From assembly GCA_023846275.1 (NCBI GenBank), contig CM043870.1:7005527-7069526 (forward strand): a stretch of DNA of 64,000 nt. Direction: 5' to 3'. Both the position numbers and the translations under genes were made by a program. Below, piece after piece: positions 1 to 11,830 of the stretch (position 1 is the first letter of the stretch; the number at the start of each line of letters is the position of its first letter). The DNA comes from Vanilla planifolia. Lineage: Eukaryota; Streptophyta; Magnoliopsida; Asparagales; Orchidaceae. A model generated the notes under the pieces. It was not told the origin of the DNA. It ran no database searches and was given only the letters and a program-made list of their open reading frames with translations.

Positions 1-121
1 TCATACACCCCTAAAATCCTTGCATATAAACTTTTACTAATGTGCTTTACTACACTTTCACTCATGCGGGTTCAATCCTTGACCTTATTAAGTGTAAATC
101 TTAATATCTTGATCAACTAAT

Positions 122-504
122 CTTTCTTATATATTCATGTTGTCGTATGTCATCTTTAGAGCACATTCTTCTGACAAGTCATAATAAGTGCATAACTTAT
201 ATTTTATCTATATCTTCTGATCATCTTTCTATTTAGACTTCTTGAAGGCCAATGTTTACATTTAATGCATATCCACTTACCATCTTCTTATCCAAAATTC
301 TTGTACACCAATTTTTTTCTTATATCTTCATGTTCTCTTATGTGATCTTCAACGTATTTCCTTCTAAAAAGTCACAATCAATTCCTAACTTACATTTAAT
401 TAATATCTACTTATTATTATTTTTTTCTAACTTCTTAAAAGCCAATGTCTGCATTTAATGCATATCCACCTTCATCTTCCTATCCAAAATTCTTGAAAGG
501 CATT
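122..504. repeat. Imperfect tandem duplication, unit about 193 bp
   Basis: Two adjacent copies, about 122-314 and 315-504, share the same order of motifs: a TTCTTATAT-TTCATGTT opening, a CTTCT-AAAGTCA-like middle, then a well-conserved block (GCATTTAATGCATATCCAC type, at ~259 and ~452) ending in TATCCAAAATTCTTG. Divergence is substantial, so the duplication is old. No coding content is apparent. Confidence 0.7.
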
Positions 505-1278
505 GATGCTTATTGCATTATAATATGAGTTTTAGATATCTTATAGGCATACTCTTAAAGTTATGCCTCTATGCTAGAATTGTTATATACAAGTCATATT
601 TGTAATTTTAATATGCATAGTGCTCCCATAACATGCTTTTATCATATTGCTTGTGATCATAATCCACATATAAACATACTTATTACCTTAATAAATCTAA
701 CCTCAAATTCAAATTTTACAACTTCTAATTCAACTAATCTTGAAAATCCTTATTAAATAAGATTTTATGCAATATTAGTATTTTTTAAATATATACAAAA
801 AATAGTTCAATCATCAATGTACATCCACCAAAAAAATATATATGTTATTATTATTTGTTCTATAAACACAAAAAGTCACACTCTATATTTTAAATATTAA
901 AGAGAAAGCTACTTAATCTTCTATGCTATTAGTATCTACCCTCATTGTCACGTTTATGACTATGGACCACACAACTAGGGCACATAATGACATTCTAGAA
1001 AATTATATTTTTTTAATCTTAGTGATTTGAAAATAAATTTTTTGAACATAATGTGAGATGATCCAATCTAGTACCATAATTTTAATATCATTTGTTGTAA
1101 TAGTTATTTGAATTCTTTTTTTAAACAATTTATTTAAAAAAATAATGGAAATTTATATAAAAAAAATTAAGTTATGAGAATTTTTTAGAAGAGAAAAATT
1201 TTGAAATGGAATTAGCAAAAAAAATTAGTTTTGTTTGTGTATAGTTTGAAATGTTGAAAAAATATATTTTTGAAACTA

Positions 1279-1297
1279 ATATATATATATATATATA
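1279..1297. repeat. (AT)n microsatellite
   Basis: Uninterrupted AT dinucleotide run of about nine units in AT-rich intergenic DNA. Confidence 0.9.
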
Positions 1298-4229
1298 ATG
1301 AGAATAATTTTAAAAATTGTAATATTATGCTGCTTTGATGTGGTGTGGTATTTAGTTGTAAAGTTAGGAATGTCATAAATGCTTTTAGGCATTTGTTTTA
1401 TTATAAAAGTAATTTATATATATAAATAATATTTGTGTTATGGATATGTGAGGTCACCAAAAAATGTAATGCAAAAATGGTATTTTTTTAATCTTAAATT
1501 TTTCAAAAAAAATAATAAATGATGCATTTAATAGGGGTTGGATCCACAGTTTTGAATTCTCAACGCCTCAAAGATATGATAACTATGCTAACTAATCATG
1601 ATGTAACTTTGCTTTATTAAATTAATTGATTCAAGTAAATCATTAATTACATATTAACATCATAACTCTATGTTAAATTTTTTTTATTAATTTATTTCTT
1701 ATGTGAATGGAAGTCTTAATTTGTCACAAATAAGTGTAAGTTATGTTTGATATCTATGATAAAAAAATATTTTATCTATTAATAATATTAAAAGTACTAA
1801 AAAACACACATCTACACAAATAAAATAAAAAATAAATGTTTTATTCATTTCACGTATAGACATAATGAAGTTAGAAAATAGTAAATTGGTGAGATAAAAA
1901 TATGCTATAAAAATGCAATAAAATTTAATAAAACATGTTTAAAACAAACTATTTGGAAAAAAAAAATAAAAGTATATGGTAAGTTTGTTTTTTTAAGTTA
2001 GGTGATTATTAACATAAAATATAATAATTTTATATATTGGTTAATCGTATAATAATTCAAATTTTTATCCCAAAATTTTAATATTGAATGTGAATGCATG
2101 ATTAAATAAATTTCAGGTGATTGAAAATCTATAACAAACAGAATTCAAGTATCTAAAAATTAAGATTAATCATCAAAAATATCTTAATTATCTTAAAATT
2201 ATAATGATTATGATATAATTTTTAAAAATAATATTTTTTTGCTAACAAATTTTTCAAACTATATAAAAAAATTATGAAAAAGATAATAAATACTAAAAAT
2301 TGACATGTCTTTAATTTAGGGTTGTTCCAACTTCAAATCCATAGAGAAAGGAGAAGAGGGTTGAGGGAAAGGTCCCATCACCCCATTGATGCCGCATGTG
2401 AAAGACCAACTGCCAGCCAAGACATAAATTAGAGCATGACAATAACTTTGCATGTGATAAATTTTAACTTTTAACTTTAGTAATTGCAATTTTTATTCTT
2501 GTATAAAATGTAAAAATATTATAAATTATCATCTAAAATATTTATTTATTTGTTTTAATATAATTTAAACATTGGTTTAGATGTACAATTGCATGCCTAA
2601 TATTCTAGATAAGGAGTTGTTTAATCTTTCTTAATAAAGGTTGGAAAATATTTTTACCATAATTTTGAAAGATTATATTTTGTTCTCATAAAATATCAAT
2701 ATTAATTTAGGATATTACTTTTACCAAAAAAAATAATATTAAGTTTTTTCAATAAACAATTTTAAACAAAAATATTAAATATTTAGATTTTTAGTAGCAA
2801 TTTATTCCAATAAGTTTTCAAATATACTTAATCATATAATCATAGTTGTGCCAAATGAACCTCAACTAATTCTTTCATTTAGTAAAAAAAATGATTTTAT
2901 AAATTCTGTTTATTTTCTAAACCATAGGTCTATTACCATCCTATTAAAGGATGTAGCTCTAACCTCCTCAAATATACATTTTATTTTATAATTATAATTT
3001 TTATTAAAAAAAAATGATAACTTTTTAATAATATATTATTAAAATATTTTAAGTTCTATAAATTACAAGTGTATCAAATCACCTCAACTGATCATATTAT
3101 GAAACTCCCATTGAAAAAGAAATTATTTTGAATTCAAAAACATCAATATCTTAAAAAACAACTTTTATCAAAATTTTATTTTTATATGTAGAAAATCATT
3201 TTTTTGTAATTTGTTTCATAACATAGTTTCTAAATAATGAAGATGTTCTCAAATCAACAAAAGCATCATGCTTTGCATAATAATCATTCAAAAAGCTCTT
3301 TTTTACATAACCATTTTTTAAAATCTTTTATAAAAACTTATTTTCAAATCACAATAATGATATGAAACATACTCTACTATAAATGATAGAGATTTGATTG
3401 AGATATACAGAAGTTGATAAATCACATGAGTCATTACACATTATCTAAAACAGTACTATAACACTACTTATTAAAGAAGCATGCATGAAATTTTGGCTTA
3501 AATTTAAAAAAATGTACAGATGAATAACGACATGTCCCAAAGTCTAATCTTATAAATAATTAATGTCCACTTAAATATTTTCATGTCACAATGAAAAAAG
3601 TATAATATTTATTTTTTGAAATTATTCATCATTGTTGATCTTATTCATTTGTTCTTATTGACATAAAAAAATTTAATAAAAAATCTTACACTCAATAGAT
3701 ATTTAAATCAATAATCCAAAATTATGAATTTGTAAATAATAATCATAATAATTATACATTAAGATTTTAACATTATTATAAATTTATAATATAAAATTAA
3801 TTTTATTTAGATTCACTTTTATTAAAAAAATAAAAATATAAATCCTATCATATGATTTTTATCCTTTCTTTGTACTAATAACTATCTCCCTACATATCTT
3901 AATCTCCAAACATCTCATGTTCTTAACACCATCATTGTAGCTCTATATCAACTATCTCCTTCATGTGCTTCTCTAAAAGCCAAGGAAGAAGAGAATGAGA
4001 CAAAGTGAATCATATGAGGAAATGGCAAAAATTAGTCCAATAACTTGTGTAAAAGAGTTAGGTTACATAAGCCAAATGTTGACATAAAAAGCAAAGAAAT
4101 ATAGTATTTGTTTCCTTGTGTTGAGATGAAGCAATGCATTCATCTCTTTCGCCTACTTTTTTCTCCATTAAATACAGAAATAATTAAGAGTGGTCCAACC
4201 TTAGCCCACAATATACCTTAAATACAAGC

Positions 4230-4388
4230 ATGAAACCCTTCCCCTCCATCACAACTCAACCACCATGGATCCAGTTACAAACGCCGGCGGAAGCGCCGTC
4301 CACAGCCACAGGATATCCACGGTGGTGCCTGGCCAAGTCACGCCGGGGAACCTCGTACACGAGCTCTCGGGGGCCGACCTGGCGATGA
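4230..4388 (+). other. Possible overlapping upstream ORF (52 codons)
   Basis: An ATG at 4230 in weak context opens a frame that runs out of phase through the CER26-like start and stops at 4386-4388. It would matter only if transcription begins upstream of 4230; the TATA-like element at ~4211 would place the transcript start slightly downstream, excluding it. Confidence 0.25.
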
Positions 4389-7300
4389 AGCTCCACTACT
4401 TGAAGGGGGTGTATTACTTCCCCGCCAGCGAAACGGTTGAAGGGCTGTCGGTCCCGATCATGAAGGTGACCATGTTTCCATGGCTCGACATCTGTTTTCC
4501 GGCCGCGGGAAGGATCCGGCGGGACGGCGGTGGCCGGCCGTATATTAAGTGCAACGACGCCGGGGTCAGGATACTGGAGGCATGGACCGACCTCAGTGCT
4601 GAGGAGTGGCTCGACCGGCAGGAGACTGACCGCCACCGGCCGCTGGTTCCAGACAAGGTGATCGGCCCGGATCTCCACTTCTCTCCAACTGTCTACCTTC
4701 AGGTGAGTCCGTGTGGCCCAGCATTTTTTTATTAATTTTCTGCTGAAAATATTATATATATATTTTTAATTTAATAGGCTAGTAACAATTTTGAAGTGAA
4801 AATATAATACTTAAAATAATTTTATCATTTTTTTTATTTTTTTGACACAACTATTTACCAAAAAGGGCAAATAAAAAAAATCTCCAGCTATTAGTATTTT
4901 TCTGCTGTTATTCTGTTTATGTAATTAAATCTACATTTTGATAACAAACTGCCGAATCTGACGGAACATTTAGATATATTTATATTCCATATATGTTTAA
5001 TCATCTTTTTTAAAAATCACTTTTAGTGTTTTTAATATGACAATTATGTGAAACAAACTCAGATTTAATAAGATAGAAACTTGATGTGACTTGATAGCAT
5101 TTTCTTGCAATTAAAATAAGTTTTTTAAAAACAATTTAATTTACTTATTTTTAAATATTAATATGAGTAGAAAAAAACAAATTAAATTGATGCGGAGAAA
5201 TGGACGACGGCGGACGGCATACGGCGGCGGTCAGATCGTACGGAAACGACACGGAGGACTAGGGGCGGCCGAACGAGTTTGCTTGGTCGCACGGAAGGGA
5301 GGATGTGGGTAGAAGACGGTGGAGAACACCAGTAGTAAGGTCTAGGCCGTAAGAAATGGAAGAGGACCGAGGAGACAGCGTTGCGGCATCGACGAGGGAG
5401 GCGTGATGGCGGATGTGCGGCGGCCAGCGCTGGCTTGGGTAGAGACGCCTCAGGTGGCGATAGTACTCGAGCGTAGTCGCAACTGGTTCGCGACGGCGAT
5501 GAAATCGAGACATCGTGAGGGTTGCAGATCTGAAACGATTAAGTTGCAGAGTGACGGGTCGAAGCAGTGTGCAGTGGTTCTCCAATGAACCGGCCGAGCG
5601 GGAAGCGGGTTGCGTGGCGGATCAAACTAGCGGAAAGGGTAGGCACGGCCGCCGGTCGAACGAGCTTGAAGACGGCAAGAGAAAATATGGCGAGAACCGC
5701 TTAGTCTAGGCGGCGGTAGAGATCTTCTTGCAACTATTGTTGAGATCTCATTATCTTAGGTTTCATCAGATTTAATTGATGTTCCACATCAATACCTTCT
5801 CATGTTAATTGTGCCTATAGTAGTCTAAGTATCAAATGAATAGGGCAAATCATATTTAATAATAACTTTAGGTGTTCCAATAGATGAACCTTATAATTTA
5901 AACTTACTATTCATAGGTATACTCTTTCTTAATCTCTTTCTTAAATATCTAAGGGTCATGTAACTTAACCTCTTCTCTAATTTTTAACATAAGTCTCGAA
6001 AATATTTCTATAACTAACGATCAATTTGAATCACAATTGTTTATTATATGATGTAATATAACCAAGTCATAGCTTAATCTTGATGGTATTATATAGTTCT
6101 AATATATTAAGTTGTATTTAGATAATAGAATTATTTTTTAATTATAGAAAATATTTAATATTTAATATTAAATTTAAATTAATTAAATAATACTAGAAAA
6201 TATTATGCAATTGTTTTAATAAAAAATGCAATTGAAAACTAAATCAAATAAATTAAAATTTTCTCTATATAGTAATCTTAGTAATAATTATTAAAAAAAA
6301 TTTAAGATCCAAATCATAGTATTCTATATAACTTGTAATATAAATATATAGATCAATCTCTCAAGATCATTCAAAGATTAGAATAAATTCAATTAATTAT
6401 GACTAGCTAAGTGTAGTAAATTAAATAATCCACATGCTATTATGAGAATTGTAAAAAAAAAAAAAAATATAACTAAGCTAATCTTCAAGAAAAAAAATTA
6501 AAATCATATTCATAAATTATAAATAGTTAAATTATTGATAGATCATAATTTGTGATTCATTCAATTTTTAGCTTGGTTCCTTTACATTGTCAAATTAGAA
6601 TAATTTAAGATTTTTTAAGCTCATCAATCTTAACTTGGAACTTAAATCGTCACATTGGTTAGAATATCATGATACCAACTTTGATACTAAAATATTAATA
6701 GTATGATAGTATTTGGCTTTGATACCAAAATAGTAATAACATTATAATAAAAACATTGTTTTGACTCTTTGACCATAATTGATGATGATTTAGTAATAAA
6801 GATGTTGACTTAACTTTAATATAAAAAATATTTAGATATATTTAACCACAATTCTAATCATTTTTTAACTCATGTTTTAGATTTGATCCACAAGATACAT
6901 CAAACAAGGCAAATGCACAAAATTGGGTGATTGAATAAATTCTTCCATTTGCTTGAGTATAATTAAAATGAACATAGCTTTTAAATCACCAAGTCTTACA
7001 ATATAAGGATTTTGTTTTTCACATAACAAATGAATAAACAAAAAAAATCAACAAACAATCATCTAAACTCAATAATGATTTTACATCTAATCGAGCAAAG
7101 TCTTCTAAGAATCAATGTAAGAATGAAGATATCAAGAACCATTGCTATAGTTTAATACCCTTAACTTAAGCTTGTGGTTTTACCAGATCACCAGGTTTAA
7201 GTGTGGTGGAATAGCAGTTGGCTTTAGTTGGGCTCACTTACTAGGAGATCCAGTTTCTGCTACAAATTGCATCAATCTCTGGGGACAACTGCTCACTGGC

Positions 7301-8053
7301 AAAGAAAAAGCTAAGTATCAGATTTGCAGCAGGCAAAATGAATCGAAAGGACAAGAGAAACCTTTGCTGGATGCCTCACTGCCGCCCTCGGTTAAGCAAG
7401 TCGAACACACGGGTGATTTCTGGCAGTCTCCAAGCAGCAAAAAGATGGGTACATTCTTCATAGAGCTTCCTGCAGCCAAGTTAAACTACCTGCAATCGAA
7501 GATGCCTAAGAATATATCAACATTTGAAACTCTTTCTGCCATCCTATGGAAAAGCATTGCAAGGATCAGAACGGAGAAAGAAACCAAACTGGTAACAATT
7601 TGTAGGAACAGATCCACTGAGAAGAGCAGGATTCTTGGTAACCTGCAAACAATAAGCACTGTTGAATCAAGTTTATCACCAGAAAAGGTCGGGCTGCAAG
7701 AATTGGCCAATCTGATTCATACAGAAACAGTAGATGAGATGGAAACAGTGCAAGAACTAGTAAACAGAGAAAGTGAGAAACTAGATGTCATTGTTTACGG
7801 TTCAAACCTCACTTTTGTTGACATGGAATCCATTGATATCTATGGGCTGGAGCTCAAAGGACAAAAGCCACGTCATGTTGAATACAGCATTGATGGTGTG
7901 GGCGAGGAAGGAGCAGTTCTGGTCCTTCAAGGCACTGATGAAAAGCAAGTTGATGGTAATGCTTCCAATGGAAGGTTGATATCCTTGATACTGCCAAATA
8001 GTGAGATACCCCAGCTTAGAGATCTACTTCAGATTGAATGGGAAATAGCATAA
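4265..8053 (+). CDS. CER26: CER2/CER26-like BAHD-family protein (wax fatty-acid elongation)
   Basis: Two exons, 4265-4702 and 7187-8053, join in phase 0 across a 2,484-bp intron (CAG|GTGAGT ... TTTTACCAG|ATC) to give 434 residues, the usual length. The junction reads SPTVYLQ|ITRFKCGGIAVG, as in this clade. The HxxxD motif is present as H163-L-L-G-D167, but the C-terminal DFGWG motif of active BAHD acyltransferases is missing. That is typical of CER2-LIKE proteins, which act with the condensing enzyme CER6 at the endoplasmic reticulum to elongate very-long-chain fatty acids beyond C28 for cuticular wax; they are not thought to need acyltransfer activity. The N-terminal signature around RISTVVP, DLAMKLHYLKGVYYF and FPWLDICFPAAGRIRR supports the family. 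The start has a strong ACCATGG context. Exon 1 is much more GC-rich than exon 2. The choice between CER2 and CER26 is by resemblance only. Confidence 0.9.
5190..5725. mobile_element. GC-rich island in CER26-like intron, probable transposon fragment
   Basis: About 530 bp of GC-rich sequence full of CGGCGG/GACGGCGG runs sits in an otherwise very AT-rich intron with sharp composition edges. Just downstream (5776-5792) is a 7-bp inverted repeat TTGATGT/ACATCAA, and at ~6715-6727 a GCTTTGATACCA motif resembling a reverse-oriented, mutated LTR-retrotransposon primer-binding site. This suggests a decayed element inserted in antisense orientation to the gene. No protein domain is readable, so the class is not established. 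Confidence 0.4.
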
Positions 8054-11000
8054 TTAGATGATGGGTTCCCATGGCAATAATCCACAGAATCTGTAAGCTG
8101 AATGACATCTATGCAAGCTCAGAGATCTGGTGAATAGTTTTTTATGCAAGATTTATGCATAGCTAAAGCATGTAGTTCCTATGTCCTCAACAGGATTCAA
8201 CTGTCATGTTTCAACCAAACAATTCCATAACCTATCAAGTTGTTTTGTTTCTCTAAATCAGTACATCATTTGTGTTAAGTTTAACTTGCAATAAGGATAA
8301 GCCAATGCATTTTTTTTTCTCCAGCTACATTAAAAAAAAATGTATCATGTTCAAAAAGTTGTTTGTTACAAGCTTTCTCATATCTACATCAACATAGCAA
8401 AATAGCTGTAGTATTAAATAATCACTGGGCATTTCCCATGATGTATAATTCCAACCTAAAGGGTGAACTGAAAGGTTTAGAAACTCATCCTTTAGTTCCT
8501 TCCAAGATGCTTCACTTCTCGTGGTAGCAATTAGGCTCAAATCTAATTACATATGTTTCAAATGCTTAAAGATTCTGCATTTCTACCCCTCATTTTGCAC
8601 TTTCCAGATCAATCTGACTACATTGATGGTTCATCAACTGGCAACCCAGTGATGCAAAGCTCCCTCATGTGTGAGATCAAGAAATGTTTGAACCTAGAGA
8701 ATAGATCGTAAGCAGCCTTATTCTCCATTTTGAAAAAAGATGTTTCTACAACCCAAATCCATAGTCTTCAACTTGAATGATAACAACTTTTACCATTAAT
8801 TGAAAGAAATTGAAAAGCAGATTAAAGCTGTAATAAGTCATATTAAATGACAAAACAAGAATGCAACCAAACCGGCCAATGAGAACATGATTTGAAGAAG
8901 TAAAGATCCATGCAAATTATATCCAACACCAAAAATAGTTAAAATAGACAACATCGGGTTCACCACGTAGCTATTGGTGGTAGCATCTCCAAGAAACTTG
9001 TTATATAACTGTTGTTAATTCTCTTCAAAGTGCAGTTGCCTAGACTGAGCTCACAACTATAACACGGATATGGATCTCCAAGGTAACGATATGTGCAGCT
9101 TAGGAGCACCTTTAACAATATATTGCAGAAATTACTGTAGCCCATGTGTTCAAAGGTGGTTCTAAGCTTTGTAGAGGCGAATATGGACTCGGCTGCTAAC
9201 AGAACCTGCTAATATACACAAAATCTGAAATAGCTAGTACAGGCTTCTTTATTAGATACTCTTTAGCAAAGTTAAAGACAATTCATCAATTAGGAAGTTT
9301 TGAAGGGATGATGCAAATCAAGCAACAGCAGAATAGCAGTTGTGACCTAAAACTTTAATAAGCTTAGAACTGGTAACAACTGCTCTTGCTACAAGCTACG
9401 AATGAGGCAAAGAGAGTTAATAAGGAAATCTTCAGTGCTTAACTTGCCTATAATATTTGCTTTAGACAAGGTGTACTCAAAATACAAATGCAAAAAAGAA
9501 AAAAATTCCCACATCTTAAAAGCAATGTACAAAAAAAAAAAAAAAAAAAAAATCTGGCTCCGTTGTTAAGTGAACTGGACAATAACTGTAGCTCCTAAAC
9601 CGGTTTTCTTTTTTGATTAAGGCACATCAGATATATAAACAGCATAAATGCTCAGAAAAGGAACATTACTCCTAGAAGTGAAGTTATCTGAAAGAGCTCA
9701 TAAGAAAAAAAAAAAAAAAATTCTAGCTTTACATTGACAAAAGGAAATGACCTTATCAAATCAAAAGAAGGTTCTCAGGTGGAACATAGCTCAGCACGAA
9801 GGAATATAAGCATACAAAAAGCTATTTATGCAATGTCATTTGAGCCAATATAATCATTGGCAATCACAAACTTCAAAAAATAACAGCGTGATGCAATAAA
9901 TTTGCTAAAATAAAAATATAATCATAACCCTTGGCCATGAAACTTTTATATATTTGGGAAGATACCATCCCATTTGGTTTGCAAAGGACGTCCCTAGAGT
10001 TCTTTAAAAAGAACAAGGTTCATAATTTTCATTAAAGTTCAAAGTTCTTTCCATCATCACAATCTTAAGGCATGTAAAATGTCAAAAATACTCTTTTCTT
10101 CTTCCTCCAATGAAAGTTTTAGCATTTAAAGCAATAGTAGCCATGGTTTGGTATGCATACAATGAAAGCAAACAAAGCAAAGATATAAGAGGAACTATAA
10201 TGTTTGAGTGCAAGAAAAGTGAATCTAGGAGCATTAGAAAGACTAAAAAGTGGGTTGAAGGCAAAAGAAATTAAAAGCACCAGCGTAAGCACACAGCTCC
10301 AACATACGGGTAGGGACAGGGAAGTGGGCATCACCAAAGCAATGAGAAGCCAGATGAATGCAGAAAAGAAGTCACAAAGAAGGTAGATGGGAAGGGGTAT
10401 TAGGGAAAATCACAAAAAGTTTAGTTAATTTACAGATATGTAAGATGCTTCACAATAGCAACCATTTCCAATGGGAATCTGTCATCGATTTTGACAGAAT
10501 TAGGACTGATATACAAATTGCAAACGTAATTGTCCATTTTAAAAACTAAAAAGACCCATCTGCAACAAGCATCGAAATAAAAGAGGCCAATTTGCAAATT
10601 GCCTTTATCTTTTGTTGATAGCCTTGCTACAAAAGACAGTCACCTCAGTTTGAAACTTACCTCTAAATAGAGATAGCCACCTCAGATTAAAATATAGCAA
10701 CGTTGTGAGCTTGCTTGTTGAACAAATATGTGAAACTTTCAGCCAAAAGCATACTTCACTAAGGGAAGAGAAATCCTGTTATTCAACGTTTAGATCCTTA
10801 CGTTTTTTGAAGGAACAACTTTTTGCAACTTTGAGATCATTATCTGGCCAACAACAGTCACTTAAATATTACCAAAATTGGTGGTGGGTAAGAGAACCAA
10901 AAACAAAAAGATTTTCTCAAATATTTCACTTCACAGCATAATAATTGTGCGAATTACTGCTACAAATTAAATATTTAGCTTCGCAATTGATTTTAGGTTC

Positions 11001-11830
11001 CAAGTACAGTATCCTGCAAGTTTAAAAAATCAGAGGCACTTTCCCTGAATTATCATTCAAAATATAAACGAGCATATTTGACTATAATAAATAAGCAGAT
11101 CGTATGTGAATTGTGCCATTAACTTCAATACCCAGAATAACGATATAAAATCAAATTTTTAACACCAACTAATCTCGTAAATGTCATACTTCAAGTAGGG
11201 AGAACCATTCCAGAACGGATGAGAACAATTTTTTACTGATTAAGGAGCAACAGTAGCATCATCATCCCACCTGCAAAGGACAAAGAGATTCACAAAGCTT
11301 ATATTACTTTTCCTTTAAACAACCATCACCACTGAAACATTGTAATCACAAAAGAAAAGCTTGGAAATCCAATCGTCACTTCAATTACTGTACCACTTAC
11401 GGGATAAGGACGACTCCTTCAAATGAAACTTGGAAGCTCTACATAAATTACTGGGATGCAGACAAGCTAAACACTTTGTGGTGATAGAATTACAGTTAAT
11501 TACACCATTTCATCAGCATTTCCTTGTTTCCCAGATCTGAAGTTTGACTCTATTTGCTTTACAAAGCACGTGTCACCACAACAGCACTAAAATCAGTAAC
11601 ATTTGCCTATAAAAAATAACATCTACAATTGCACATCTTTGCTGGAAAAAAAAAAACATTAGATCCGGAAGACTAGAAAACCCATTGTACTGGTTACAAA
11701 GGACTAAACGTTTTTGAAGAACTGCATACCCTAATGGCTTGGTAATATAAAGGTTTTGACAAACCAAATCCATAGACCACTAGAGGTAACAAATTGCAAC
11801 ACTAATGGAGGCAAAGAAATTCTCTCAACT
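8054..11830. other. Intergenic DNA between CER26-like and FBPase genes
   Basis: The left end should contain the 3' UTR of the CER26-like gene and the right end the 3' UTR of the FBPase gene. The middle has several poly(A) runs (for example near 9532-9552 and 9705-9720) and no ORF with recognisable similarity. The two genes are convergent (tail to tail) here. Confidence 0.6.

Larger units (their letters stand above)
1..4264. other. AT-rich intergenic DNA upstream of the CER26-like gene
   Basis: No open reading frame here resembles a known protein; the short ORFs are low-complexity and AT-rich. The left end holds a diverged tandem duplication and there is a short AT dinucleotide run near 1.28 kb. 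The last ~100 bases before the CER26-like start are pyrimidine-rich with a weak TATA-like ATATACC at about 4211, about 50 bases upstream of the ATG, which is a plausible core promoter. I recognise no transposon proteins. Confidence 0.6.

Noticed and set aside
4256..4678. 140-codon minus-strand ORF opposite CER26-like exon 1
   Set aside because: Shadow of a GC-rich exon; the plus-strand frame is clearly the CER2/CER26 family.
5259..5709. Open frames on both strands in the GC-rich intron island
   Set aside because: Composition effect; no conserved domains and surrounded by intron sequence of a well-supported gene.
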